Below are positions 9,682-18,837 of a DNA stretch of 64,000 nt, piece after piece. Each line of letters opens with the position of its first letter. Position 1 is the stretch's first letter. This DNA comes from Hyphomicrobiales bacterium (lineage in GTDB: Bacteria; Pseudomonadota; Alphaproteobacteria; Rhizobiales; Devosiaceae), in the NCBI GenBank assembly GCA_027487555.1, contig JAIYDI010000040.1, forward strand, positions 1-64,000, in the 5' to 3' direction. The notes beneath the pieces are model-generated. The model searched no databases, had not been told where the DNA came from, and was given only the letters and a program-made list of their open reading frames with translations. Made by a program: the position numbers and the translations under genes.

Positions 9682-10635
9682 ATGCCCACGGGCGACGCAG
9701 GCGATATCGCGCGCTATCGCGGCTTGATCGTCGCGGCGTTGCCTCAATTGGCGACGGCGCCCCTTGAGCTATTGCACAGGGGCGATGATACGGCCGCCAT
9801 TCTTGCCGACAGCGCCATCCTGAAACTGCCGAGAACTGCAGACGCCGCGCTGAAACTGCGGCGCGAGGCAGCGCTGCTCGAGTATCTCAGGCCGCGTATC
9901 ACCATGGCGCTGCCGCAGATGCAGATCGTCGATGGCACACCGCCCTTTTCGCTGCATCGGCGTATCGAGGGCGGGCCGCTGACCAGTGCCGCCTACGAGG
10001 CACTGGACAATGGACGCAGGAACGCCATCGCCCACAGGTTGGCAGGATTCTTTGCCGAGCTGCACGCCCTGCCACTGCCGCGGCTGACCGCGATAGGGGC
10101 GGTGGCCGTGGAGCCCTGGCTCGGCCCGGACGCCATTCTCGAGGCGACGCTGCCCCTGCTGCCGCGCAAGCTGCATCCGTTTGTGCGGCGGATACTCAAG
10201 GCCTACCGCGCGCTGCGGATCGAGGGCGAGGAGCTGGTTTTCGGCCAGTTTGGCACCGATGGCGACAATCTCGCGATCGATGCGGCGACGGGACTGCTCG
10301 CTGGCGTCTTCGATTTTTCGGAGGCGGGGTTCGGCGCGCGGCACCGCGATCTGAGTTATCCCATGCGGGTCGGCATCGACCTGGGACTGCGGATCATCGC
10401 GCGCTACGAGGAGCTGGGCGCGCCGAGGATCGACCGCGCGCTTGTGCTGACCTACGCTGCCGTCGACCGGCTGACCCGCATCGCGAGCGGGACGGAACCG
10501 GTCGACCCGATCGAAATGGCCGGTTTCGTCGCGGCAGTGGAAGCTATCGTGCCGCCACCGCCCCCTCGGACCCGAAAGCCTGCCCTGGCGGCCGAGCCCA
10601 TCGCCCCGGTACGACCGAAGCGTCGCCGCACCTGA
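9682..10635 (+). CDS. Aminoglycoside/choline phosphotransferase-like protein with altered catalytic loop
   Basis: A 317-residue protein with an APH/choline-kinase-like layout: an N-terminal lobe with ILKLPRTADAALKLRREAALLEY (Lys for ATP, Glu of the helix; two shorter segments of one stretch), then IAHRLAGFFAELHALPL, and a C-terminal VFDFSEAGFGARHRDLSYP resembling the metal-binding DF[GS] segment. The catalytic loop usually reads HGDxxxxN. Here the corresponding part is FGQFGTDGDNLAID, without the His and with Gln where the catalytic Asp is expected. The protein may use a different base or be a pseudokinase. The ATG at 9682 follows GAGGCGGGGGAC. Stand-alone gene, substrate unknown. Confidence 0.7.
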   Translation: MPTGDAGDIARYRGLIVAALPQLATAPLELLHRGDDTAAILADSAILKLPRTADAALKLRREAALLEYLRPRITMALPQMQIVDGTPPFSLHRRIEGGPLTSAAYEALDNGRRNAIAHRLAGFFAELHALPLPRLTAIGAVAVEPWLGPDAILEATLPLLPRKLHPFVRRILKAYRALRIEGEELVFGQFGTDGDNLAIDAATGLLAGVFDFSEAGFGARHRDLSYPMRVGIDLGLRIIARYEELGAPRIDRALVLTYAAVDRLTRIASGTEPVDPIEMAGFVAAVEAIVPPPPPRTRKPALAAEPIAPVRPKRRRT

Positions 10636-11439
10636 TTACTCGGCGGGCACCATACGGCCGGCGCCGAATTCCTGCTCGACGAGCGACCGCTCATAGGCGA
10701 GGCGCGAACTGGCGCGCTGCGGTGTCTCGAACCGCGTATCCTCAGCGGGCCGCGCGAACAGCTGCGTCCGCTCCTCTTGCGTGGACATGAAGAACGGGTA
10801 GCGGCGGAGCGTCGCGGGCAGTTTGGTCGCCACATAGGCAGCAAAGAGCTGCACCGGAAAGGTCAGGCCGGGATAGGTGCGGGTCTCGCCCATCGCCTCG
10901 GAGCCGAAGACGCGCCGATAGAACGCAGTATGCTGCGGCCGGACGAGGGCGAGGCAGGCATCGGCCTGGAAATGCACCGAGGCCATCACCGCAAGCCGCA
11001 AGGTGAGAAACGGCAGGGCCGGATAGGCAAGCGAGGCCTCGTAGTCCGCCGTAAAGCGCGACGGATCGATAAAGCTTTCGCCGCGTGCGAGCAATGGCTC
11101 GAGAATATCGGCATGGGTCTTCATGCTGGGGCCGAAAGGATGCCGCGCGCTGACATGGTGCAGGCGGATGGAACTCACCAGTTCGCCATCGATATGCACA
11201 CCAAAGCACATGCCGTTGGGGGCCGTGTCGAGATCATCGACAACAACACCCGCATCATTGAACGGCACGGATTCCTCACGCCGATACGCTTCATAGCGGA
11301 GGCGATAGACCGGATTGTCAACAACATCCATTCGCACCCGCGAATACTCTACGCGGTCGAGGATTTCCAGCAAGGTTCCGCTAAACTTCGACGCAGTGTG
11401 TGGCTGCGGCGTTTCGGTGGCGATGAATGAATGACGCAT
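10636..11439 (-). CDS. N-acyl amino acid synthase, FeeM-type GNAT-fold protein
   Basis: A 267-residue protein related to FeeM and the autoinducer-synthase/GNAT fold. The VYRLRYEAYRREESVPFND stretch (about 44-62) parallels the substrate-entry helix of acyl-homoserine lactone synthases. It is followed by GVHIDGELVSSIRLH, FIDPSRFTADYEAS and an ALVRPQHTAFYRRVFGSEAM segment typical of the long-chain N-acyl amino acid synthase group. Such enzymes join an acyl chain from acyl-ACP to an amino acid. A GGAG stands seven bases before the ATG. There is no acyl carrier protein beside it, unlike the fee clusters. It is convergent with the phosphotransferase-like gene (the stop codons abut) and downstream of a GGDEF/EAL gene. 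Confidence 0.72.
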   Translation of the reverse strand: MRHSFIATETPQPHTASKFSGTLLEILDRVEYSRVRMDVVDNPVYRLRYEAYRREESVPFNDAGVVVDDLDTAPNGMCFGVHIDGELVSSIRLHHVSARHPFGPSMKTHADILEPLLARGESFIDPSRFTADYEASLAYPALPFLTLRLAVMASVHFQADACLALVRPQHTAFYRRVFGSEAMGETRTYPGLTFPVQLFAAYVATKLPATLRRYPFFMSTQEERTQLFARPAEDTRFETPQRASSRLAYERSLVEQEFGAGRMVPAE

Positions 11440-11572
11440 TATCAGACTCCGCTACAATGCGGGCATCTTAACCGTCGATTCATCGTATTTGAACTAAAAT
11501 GCGTGAAAGTCCGCCTTGCGCCCGGCGCGGCCTAGGAGCGCAGCCTGGCGATTCGGCCGTCAACCCAAAGGG

Positions 11573-13903
11573 TTAATTGCCGTTAACCGTAATCGACGAT
11601 TTGCGGAAACTGGCCAGGTTGACCGGCGCGTTGAGCGGTATCCCGAGTCGCTGGATCAGCTCGGCGACTTCGCGCTTCGGCAGCGGCACACCGAACAGGT
11701 AACCCTGGATCTGGTCGACACGGGTATGTGCGCGGATCAGCGACAGCTGTTCCTCGGTCTCGACGCCTTCGGCGGTGACCATCAGGTTGATGTCCTTGCC
11801 CAGCTGCGCCACGTTGGTGAGCAACTTCAGCGAGCGCGGATTCTCGGCGAGGTCCATCACGAAGCTGCGGTCGATCTTGAGTTTGGTGAAGGGCAGCGCC
11901 TGCAGGTAGCTCAGCGAGGAATAGCCGGTGCCGAAATCGTCAAGGGCGATGCCGATGCCTTCGGCCGCCAGCCCGGACAGGATCTCGGTGGCCTTGCTGC
12001 GCTCTTCGAGCAAAGCCGTCTCGGTCACCTCGATTTCGAGCCGGCGCGGTTCGAGCCCCGAGAAGCCGAGCGCCGCATGCACCATGTCCGCCACATCATC
12101 GTTGCGGAAATCCCTGGTGGAGATATTGACCGAAACCGATACATCACCCGGCCAGTTGCGGCATTCGGCGGTGGCTGTCTTCAGCACCCAGCGGCTGATT
12201 TCGGAAATCAGGCCGGTTTCCTCGGCGATGGGGATGAAAAGCGAGGGCGGGATCGAGCCAAGCTCGGGATGCACCCAGCGCGCCAGCGCCTCGCAGCTCA
12301 CCACCCGACGGGTCTTGATATCGACGATCGGCTGGAAAGCGAGCGTCAGCTTGCCCTGCGCCACCGCCTCCTTGAGATCGGCCTTCAGCCGCTGCCGGTA
12401 GCGATAATCGGTATCCATTTCCTCGTGGAAGACCTGCGCCTGGCCCTTGCCCAGTGCCTTGGACTTGTAGAGCGCGAGGTCAGCCTTGGTCATCAGCCCG
12501 TCAAGCCCGTCGGTGGTGGCGGCGAAGGTGACGACGCCGATCGACACATTGACCGAGAACACCTCGCCCGACACATGGAACGAGCGCGAGAACGCTTCGA
12601 GGATGGCGGCGGCGTCGCGTTGGATGGTGTCGGTGCCCACGCCCGAGGCGCGATACACCACGTATTCGTCGCCGCCCAGTCGGGCAACCAGCGCATCCTT
12701 GCCGAGGACGCGCGTCAGGCGTTCGGACGTTTCGACAAGCACCCGGTCGCCGATCAGATGGCCCATGGTGTCGTTGACATGCTTGAAGTCGTCGATATCC
12801 ACGATCATCAGCATGGCCGGATCGCGCACCTGCCCGTAGCGGCGGCGTTCGAGGTCGGAATCCACCTGCTCGGTGAAATAGGCGCGATTCGGCAGCCCGG
12901 TCAGCGTGTCGTAGTGCGCCATATAGTTGATGCGTTCTTCGGCCTTGACGCGCTCGGTGATGTCTTCGAACAGCAGCACGGTCTTGTCCTGGCGGCTCGA
13001 AACCGTGACTTCGCTGTGCTGGCCATTGGCAAGGGCCAGGACGACCTTGCCGCCCAAGCCGTTGCGGATGATGGCAAGCAGCTGGTTCGCCTCGTGCTGC
13101 GGAATAGTGCCGCGCGCGGCCGAGGCAGAGATCAGCGCCGCGAAGGGCCGCCCATTCCACTCGCCTGGCATGACGCTGGCAAAGACCAGCTCGGCGCGAT
13201 CATTGACGACGCTGATCACGCCCTTGCCGTCGAGCATGCACAGCCCGTGCTGCATGGTTTCGAGCGCGGTATCGAGTTCGGAGGCGAGCCGGGTCGCCTC
13301 GATGCGGCCGTGCACGGCGCGCAGCAGGATGGCTCGGATATTGGCGGAGACCTTGCGCAAAGAGACAACGAACGCGATCAGCACCACTGACAGAAAGCTC
13401 GTGTGGAACGAACCGTCGAACAGCATGCCGATAGCCATGCCGACACAGATGAGGCCGACCTGCCAGGTGACAAGCCGATCAATGGCAAAGTTGCGGCCGG
13501 CGACGCCGACCAGAACCGCAACGGTGACCGAAAGCGAACTCATTTCGGCGAATGGGGAGTTCACCACGAGGAAGCTGTAGGCCAACCAGAACGCATAGAG
13601 TCCGGCTATGGCGCAGGCACCGACCGTCGCGCGCCATTCCCACTGGATGGCGGAGGGGACATCCTCGTCATCAAGCTCGGTACGCTCGAAGCTGCGCATG
13701 TCGAGATTGCGGACAATGCCGATCAGCGCGAAGCCAATTGCGATGCCGATGAGCACGATGGAATGCGCTTCGACGCCGCCAACAACCGCCACCGCCGCCG
13801 ACGACAGGGCGCCAAGCATCATGACCCGACGGTCCGCATACAGCGAGCGGATCATCGAAACATAATCGACCGGCGGCAATGACCTGTGGGCTGGTTCGAA
13901 CAT
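11573..13903 (-). CDS. Membrane GGDEF/EAL protein (cyclic di-GMP turnover)
   Basis: A 776-residue inner-membrane protein. About five or six membrane helices occupy residues 28-185, followed by a PAS-like segment with ALETMQHGLCMLDGKGVISVVND, a GGDEF domain and a C-terminal EAL domain. The cyclase signature reads RLGGDEYVVYR, with Tyr for the last Phe, and no RxxD inhibitory site is visible. The EAL domain has all main motifs: EALARW, NIS, EVTETALLEE, DDFGTGYSS, KIDRSFV, EGVETEEQ, QGYLFG. The phosphodiesterase half therefore looks intact; the cyclase half may be active or act as a GTP-binding regulator. GAAGG precedes the ATG. The gene is divergent from the LacI regulator. Confidence 0.93.
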   Translation of the reverse strand: MFEPAHRSLPPVDYVSMIRSLYADRRVMMLGALSSAAVAVVGGVEAHSIVLIGIAIGFALIGIVRNLDMRSFERTELDDEDVPSAIQWEWRATVGACAIAGLYAFWLAYSFLVVNSPFAEMSSLSVTVAVLVGVAGRNFAIDRLVTWQVGLICVGMAIGMLFDGSFHTSFLSVVLIAFVVSLRKVSANIRAILLRAVHGRIEATRLASELDTALETMQHGLCMLDGKGVISVVNDRAELVFASVMPGEWNGRPFAALISASAARGTIPQHEANQLLAIIRNGLGGKVVLALANGQHSEVTVSSRQDKTVLLFEDITERVKAEERINYMAHYDTLTGLPNRAYFTEQVDSDLERRRYGQVRDPAMLMIVDIDDFKHVNDTMGHLIGDRVLVETSERLTRVLGKDALVARLGGDEYVVYRASGVGTDTIQRDAAAILEAFSRSFHVSGEVFSVNVSIGVVTFAATTDGLDGLMTKADLALYKSKALGKGQAQVFHEEMDTDYRYRQRLKADLKEAVAQGKLTLAFQPIVDIKTRRVVSCEALARWVHPELGSIPPSLFIPIAEETGLISEISRWVLKTATAECRNWPGDVSVSVNISTRDFRNDDVADMVHAALGFSGLEPRRLEIEVTETALLEERSKATEILSGLAAEGIGIALDDFGTGYSSLSYLQALPFTKLKIDRSFVMDLAENPRSLKLLTNVAQLGKDINLMVTAEGVETEEQLSLIRAHTRVDQIQGYLFGVPLPKREVAELIQRLGIPLNAPVNLASFRKSSITVNGN

Positions 13904-14101
13904 GCGCCTTCACCATGAGCTTTCAACATGCCGCCGAAATGGTTAATGGGCCTTTAGTAGGACTATTGCGGCCCATGTGCGCGCGAGGAAACGCCGCATA
14001 TGGTTACCCATGCCTTCACACTCGGCTGCCGTGTGTTGCTGGCACAAGCGGGGCGGACAGGCTAACAAATGCAGGAAACCGCGCGGCAGATCAGGGGCAC
14101 A

Positions 14102-15136
14102 ATGGGCAAGGCCATCATCCGGCTCAAGGACATTGCCGACAAGACCGGCTTCTCGACCAACACCGTGTCTCTGGCGCTGCGCGACAGCCCGCGCATCCCC
14201 GAGGCAACCCGCGCCATCATCCGCCAGGCGGCCGACGCGCTCAACTACCTGCCCAACCAGATTGCCAAATCGCTGGTGAGCCGCGAAACGAAGACGGTTG
14301 GGCTGGTGCTGACCGATATCACCAACCCAGTGCTGACCCGCGTGGCGCAGGCCGTGCAGGCAGGACTGGCTGCACGCGGCTATGGCATGTTGCTCGCCAC
14401 ATCAAGCAACCAGCTCGAGGAGGAGAAGCGGGCGCTGGCGCTGTTCCGCTCGCGACAGGTCGATGGCATGCTGATCTACCCGACCAACCACCGGCTGATC
14501 GAGCATCTGCGCGTGCTGAGGGCGGCGGGCTACCCGATTGTGCTGCTGGTAGGGGACCCGGATGCCGGCATCGACGCCGTTTCGATCGACGAGCGGGCGG
14601 GGGCCCACAAGGCGGTGAAGCACCTTACCGACCTCGGGCATCGCCGCATCGGGCTGATCGATGCTGCCAACCCCCTCGGCAATTCCGAAAAGCGCGAGGG
14701 CTACCTCAAGGCGCTCGCGGAGGCGGGCATCGCCTTCGACACGAGCCTCGTGGTGGAGCCGCGCGGGCATGACGCGGCGGCGGGCTATTTTGCCACCGAC
14801 CGGCTGATGCAGCGCGAGGACCGCCCCACGGCCCTTTTCGCCGGCAATGATTCGCAGGCGATAGGTGCCTTGAGCTGGGCGCGCACCCATGACATCGCCG
14901 TGCCGGAGCAGTTCGCCGTGATCGGCTTCGACAATATCGAATTCGGCCAATATGCCTCGGTGCCGCTGAGCAGCGTCGACTATGCCGTGGACAGGGTGAC
15001 CAACCTCGCCATCGACCGGCTGATGGAGCTGATCGCCGCGCCGGACCGGCTGCCGCCGCCGACGGTGACCCAGATCGAACCGGACCTCGTCGTCCGACGT
15101 TCTACCTCCGCCCCCAATGGCAAGAAGGAGAGCTGA
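14102..15136 (+). CDS. LacI-family transcriptional regulator
   Basis: A 344-residue regulator. The N-terminal helix-turn-helix [19 protein letters not shown] (about 7-25) and hinge helix [13 protein letters not shown] (about 46-58) precede a periplasmic-binding-protein-like effector domain with [33 protein letters not shown] and [24 protein letters not shown]. An upstream ATG at 14069 is in frame, but homology and an AGGGGC site favour 14102. Two genes follow at once: a pterin dehydratase one base later and an alcohol dehydrogenase. A sugar or polyol effector is likely from the family and the dehydrogenase, but nothing identifies it. Confidence 0.9.
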   Translation: MGKAIIRLKDIADKTGFSTNTVSLALRDSPRIPEATRAIIRQAADALNYLPNQIAKSLVSRETKTVGLVLTDITNPVLTRVAQAVQAGLAARGYGMLLATSSNQLEEEKRALALFRSRQVDGMLIYPTNHRLIEHLRVLRAAGYPIVLLVGDPDAGIDAVSIDERAGAHKAVKHLTDLGHRRIGLIDAANPLGNSEKREGYLKALAEAGIAFDTSLVVEPRGHDAAAGYFATDRLMQREDRPTALFAGNDSQAIGALSWARTHDIAVPEQFAVIGFDNIEFGQYASVPLSSVDYAVDRVTNLAIDRLMELIAAPDRLPPPTVTQIEPDLVVRRSTSAPNGKKES

Positions 15137-15137
15137 G

Positions 15138-15425
15138 ATGACCGAAAGACTGAGCGATACCGCCCGCGCCGAGGCGCTCCAGACCCTCACCGGCTGGTTC
15201 CACGATGAGGTAAGCGACGCCATCACCCGCGAGGTCAGGTTCAAGGATTTCCGCACGGCCTTCGGGTTCATGACCCAGGTGGCGCTGAGTGCCGAGAAGC
15301 TCGGCCACCACCCGGATTGGTCGAACTCCTATGGCCGCGTGGTGATCACGCTCTCGACCCATGACGCGGGCGGGCTGACGGAGAAGGATATCGCACTCGC
15401 CAAGATCATCGACGCGCTGGTATAG
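15138..15425 (+). CDS. phhB: Pterin-4a-carbinolamine dehydratase (PCD/DCoH family)
   Basis: A complete 95-residue PCD-family protein. The active-site motif is EKLGHHPDW (H57, H58, D60), with [23 protein letters not shown] at the C-terminus. The enzyme dehydrates 4a-hydroxytetrahydropterin after aromatic amino acid hydroxylation. No phenylalanine hydroxylase is in the window, so the stand-alone role is open; many proteobacterial copies are linked to molybdopterin or other pterin chemistry. GAAGGAG lies just upstream within the end of the LacI gene, so it is co-transcribed with that regulator. Confidence 0.92.
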   Translation: MTERLSDTARAEALQTLTGWFHDEVSDAITREVRFKDFRTAFGFMTQVALSAEKLGHHPDWSNSYGRVVITLSTHDAGGLTEKDIALAKIIDALV

Positions 15426-15492
15426 CTCCGAGCTTCTGCTAGCCTTGTTGGCAAATGCCGGGCCCAACCCGGCGGCAACGAGGAAAAAGGCC

Positions 15493-16503
15493 ATGCGCGC
15501 GGCACAATTATTCGCCCCCGGCGAGATGCGGAACATCGAGCTCGAACGGCCCGAGCCGGGGCCGGGCGAGGTGCTGATCCGCGTCGAGGCCTGCGGTATC
15601 TGCGGCTCCGACCGCCACATGTTCAAGGGCGAGTACCCGACCGCGAAACCGGTGACGCTCGGCCATGAGTTCAGCGGTATCGTCGCCGGGCTGGGGGCAG
15701 GCGTGACTGCACTCTCGGAAGGCGACCGGGTGGCGGGCGACCCCAATGTGCCGTGCGGACGGTGCAGCTTCTGCCGCGACGGCAAGCCCAACCATTGCAC
15801 CGAACTCAAGCCCATCGGCGTGATGCGGAATGGCGGCTTTGCCGAATATGTCGTGGCGCCCGCGGACTATCTCGCGAAGCTGCCGGCTGATCTCAACCCG
15901 CTGCATGGGGCGTTCTGCGAGCCGGTATCGTGCTGCGTGCACGCCATCGACGTCGCGCGGATCCGGCCGGGCAACAGGGTGGCGATCATCGGCGGCGGCG
16001 TCATCGGGCTATTGATGGTTGAGCTGGTGAAGCGCGAGGGCGCGGGCGAGATCGTGCTTTCGACCCGGCAGGCGGCCCGACGCGCGCTGGCGCTGGAGCT
16101 GGGCGCGACCCATTCTGTCGACCCCAGCGCCGATGGCGGCACCGGGGTGCTGCTGGCGCTCGCGCCCGAAGGCTATGATGTGGTGATCGAATGTGCGGGG
16201 ACGGGCGAAACATTCCTGCAATCGATGGCGATAGCGCGCAAGGGCGGAACCGTCGTTCCGTTCGGCGTGGTGCCGCAGGATGAGCGCGTGATGATTTCAC
16301 CCTTCGACCTGCTGACCCGGGAGCTACGCGTGGAACCGGCATGGCTGAACCCGAGGACGCTCAACCGCGCCGCCGAGCTGATCGCCTCGGGGGCGCTGTC
16401 GCTCGACCGGCTGGTCACCCGTACCATCGGGCTCGGCGAAGTACCCGCAGTGATCGGGGCGCCGCCGGCGCCCGGAGAAATCAAGGTCATTGCCGTGCCG
16501 TGA
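15493..16503 (+). CDS. Zinc-dependent alcohol/polyol dehydrogenase (MDR family)
   Basis: A 336-residue medium-chain dehydrogenase. Catalytic zinc ligands are C37 in CGICGSD and H58-E59 in LGHEFSG. The structural zinc Cys set is C88, C91, C94, C102. The NAD-binding Rossmann motif is VAIIGGGVIGLLMVEL near residue 160. The sequence resembles sorbitol/threonine/galactitol-type dehydrogenases; the exact substrate is not readable. The ATG at 15493 follows GAGGAAAAAGG. It is the third gene of the LacI-phhB-ADH run, so the LacI protein plausibly controls it. Confidence 0.9.
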   Translation: MRAAQLFAPGEMRNIELERPEPGPGEVLIRVEACGICGSDRHMFKGEYPTAKPVTLGHEFSGIVAGLGAGVTALSEGDRVAGDPNVPCGRCSFCRDGKPNHCTELKPIGVMRNGGFAEYVVAPADYLAKLPADLNPLHGAFCEPVSCCVHAIDVARIRPGNRVAIIGGGVIGLLMVELVKREGAGEIVLSTRQAARRALALELGATHSVDPSADGGTGVLLALAPEGYDVVIECAGTGETFLQSMAIARKGGTVVPFGVVPQDERVMISPFDLLTRELRVEPAWLNPRTLNRAAELIASGALSLDRLVTRTIGLGEVPAVIGAPPAPGEIKVIAVP

Positions 16504-16646
16504 GCCGGTACTGGAAAAAGGTCGCACGGCTAACCCCATGATTTCGCCGCTTTTGTCGTCGACTTCGCCTTGTCCTCGCCCATGATGACGCCCATGCTGC
16601 ACACCATGACCTGACCAACCGCAAACTCCCGAAGGAGGAAGTGCCA

Positions 16647-18761
16647 ATGCCCCATGACACGCCCCTGGTCTCAACCATCGTCGCGGGTCTGGTGTTGGCT
16701 TTCATCTTCGGAACAGTGGCAAACCGGCTGCGGATGCCGCCGCTGGTGGGCTATCTGGCGGCGGGTATCGCAGTGGGCCCGTTCACGCCGGGCTTTGTGG
16801 CGGACACGGACCTTGCGACGCAACTGAGCGAGATCGGCGTCATCCTGCTGATGTTCGGCGTCGGCCTGCATTTTTCGCTGAAGGACCTGCTGTCGGTGCG
16901 CGCCCTCGCCATTCCGGGTGCGATAGTGCAGATCGGCGGCGCGACGCTGCTTGGCCTCGCCCTCGCGACGAGCATGGGCTGGTCGCTCGGGGCAGGCCTG
17001 ATCTTCGGTCTTGCGCTTTCGGTCGCCTCCACCGTGGTGCTGCTCAAGGCGCTGCAGGAACGCCACATGGTCGAGAGCGAGAAGGGCCGCATCGCCGTCG
17101 GCTGGCTCATCGTCGAAGATCTCGCCATGGTGCTGGCGCTGGTGCTGATCCCCGCGATCGCAAGCATTTTCGGCGTTGCGGGCGCCGAAATCCACGATCC
17201 ATTCGTCGATTTCGTCGAGCGGCTTGTCGGCCCGCTGGGGCTGTTCGGCGTACTCGCGGTGACATTGGTGAAGCTCGCCGCCTTCGTCGGCTTCATGCTT
17301 GTGGTCGGCCGCAGGCTGATCCCCGGTCTGCTGCACTACACAGCCCATACCGGCAGCCGCGAGCTGTTCCGGCTGGCCGTGCTTGCCATTGCGCTGGGCG
17401 TGGCCGCGGGATCGGCTTATCTCTTCGGCGTCTCACTGGCGCTCGGCGCCTTCTTTGCCGGCATGATCCTGTCGGAAAGCGAATTGAGCCACCGCGCCGC
17501 GCAGGAGACGCTGCCCCTGCGCGACGCGTTCTCGGTGCTGTTCTTCGTCGCGGTGGGCATGCTGTTCAACCCGATGATCCTCATCGAGGATCCGCTGCCG
17601 GTGATTGCCACGGTGCTGATCATCGTGGTGGGCAAGTCGCTGTTCGCCTTCGGAATTGTCATCGCCTTCCGGCGTTCGGTATCGACGGCGCTGACCATTT
17701 CGGCGAGCCTCGCCCAGATCGGCGAGTTCTCCTTCATCCTCGCCGCGCTCGGCGTGGGCTTGGGCATATTGCCGCCCGAGGGCCGCAACCTGATCCTCGC
17801 GGGCGCGATCATCTCGATCGTGCTCAACCCGGTGGTGTTCTGGGGCCTCGACCGGCTGAGGCCGACGATAGAGGCATGGCTCGGGCGGCATGCGCGGGCG
17901 GAGACCGAACCGCGGCGCGAGCCCGATCTGGTGAGCCCGCAACCGGCACCGGCCCTTGCAAACGCGGAACCTGAAGAAGCCGATGCCCCGGCGCTCGTGC
18001 CGACCAGCAAGACCGGCCATGTGGTGCTCGTCGGCTATGGCCGCGTCGGCGCCGTGGTCGGCGCGGCTCTGAAGGCCGCCAACCGCGCCTTCCTCGTGAT
18101 CGAGGATGGCGAGGACGCAGGCCTCGCCGCCCGCGCGACAGGCGCCGAAGTGATCGCCGGCAATGCCGCGAGCCCCGATGTGCTGGCTTGCGCCAACCTG
18201 GAAGGGGCCGTGGCGCTGGTCGTCGGCATTCCCAACAGTTTCGAGGCCGGCCAGGCGACCGAGCAGGCGCGGCGACTCAACAAGAGCCTGCTGATCGTCG
18301 CCCGCGCCCATTCGGACGGCGAGGAAAGCTACCTCAGGAGCCTGGGCGCCAATATCATCATCATGGGCGAGCGCGAGATCGGGCTCGGCATGGCCGAGAT
18401 CATCACGCGCGACAGCCGGGCGGTGGCCGAAATCGTCGCGGCGGACGCGGTGGAGCAGGCACTCGCGCCATTGGCGGGAGTGGGTGCGGTGGCCGCCGTT
18501 ACGCCGGCCGTGCCGATGGCGCCATTTGCCGAGATGCCCTCGGCAATCGCCGAGCCGTTGGACGTGGACCCCGAACCTGACGAGGTCGCGGCGTCATCGG
18601 TGCCGGAGGCGGATAACGCCGAAGCCGAGCCGGCAGTGGTGGAGCCAAGTGTCGAGGAGTCGGCAACGCCATCACGTCCACGTCGCATGCCCTCGAGCAC
18701 GCCGGGCGAAGCCTTTGCCACCCAGCCCGAAAGCTTCAACCCCGAAGTGCCGCCGCGGTGA
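16647..18761 (+). CDS. CPA2-family monovalent cation:proton antiporter with TrkA-N domain
   Basis: A 704-residue protein of the KefB/YbaL type. About 12-13 membrane helices (residues 8-400) include RMPPLVGYLAAGIAVGPF, LLMFGVGLHFSL and SLALGAFFAGMILSESELSH. They are followed by a TrkA-N nucleotide-binding domain starting VVLVGYGRVGAVVGAAL (about 455). The C-terminal 80 residues are a low-complexity Pro/Ala/Glu/Val tail, longer than in most homologues. Family members exchange K+ or Na+ for H+, often gated by NAD(H) or glutathione adducts. A perfect GAAGGAGGA stands eight bases before the ATG at 16647; a GTG six bases upstream is rejected. Single gene. Confidence 0.92.
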   Translation: MPHDTPLVSTIVAGLVLAFIFGTVANRLRMPPLVGYLAAGIAVGPFTPGFVADTDLATQLSEIGVILLMFGVGLHFSLKDLLSVRALAIPGAIVQIGGATLLGLALATSMGWSLGAGLIFGLALSVASTVVLLKALQERHMVESEKGRIAVGWLIVEDLAMVLALVLIPAIASIFGVAGAEIHDPFVDFVERLVGPLGLFGVLAVTLVKLAAFVGFMLVVGRRLIPGLLHYTAHTGSRELFRLAVLAIALGVAAGSAYLFGVSLALGAFFAGMILSESELSHRAAQETLPLRDAFSVLFFVAVGMLFNPMILIEDPLPVIATVLIIVVGKSLFAFGIVIAFRRSVSTALTISASLAQIGEFSFILAALGVGLGILPPEGRNLILAGAIISIVLNPVVFWGLDRLRPTIEAWLGRHARAETEPRREPDLVSPQPAPALANAEPEEADAPALVPTSKTGHVVLVGYGRVGAVVGAALKAANRAFLVIEDGEDAGLAARATGAEVIAGNAASPDVLACANLEGAVALVVGIPNSFEAGQATEQARRLNKSLLIVARAHSDGEESYLRSLGANIIIMGEREIGLGMAEIITRDSRAVAEIVAADAVEQALAPLAGVGAVAAVTPAVPMAPFAEMPSAIAEPLDVDPEPDEVAASSVPEADNAEAEPAVVEPSVEESATPSRPRRMPSSTPGEAFATQPESFNPEVPPR

Positions 18762-18837
18762 TGAGTGCGGATCAGGGTCGGACCTGACGCACTGCGCCCG
18801 GATTGCCTCCATCGCTCGAAACATGGCAATTTCGCCC

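Noticed and set aside
11516..13390. 624-codon open frame opposite the GGDEF/EAL gene
   Set aside because: Same antisense artefact; no recognisable motifs, and the minus strand shows complete GGDEF and EAL domains.
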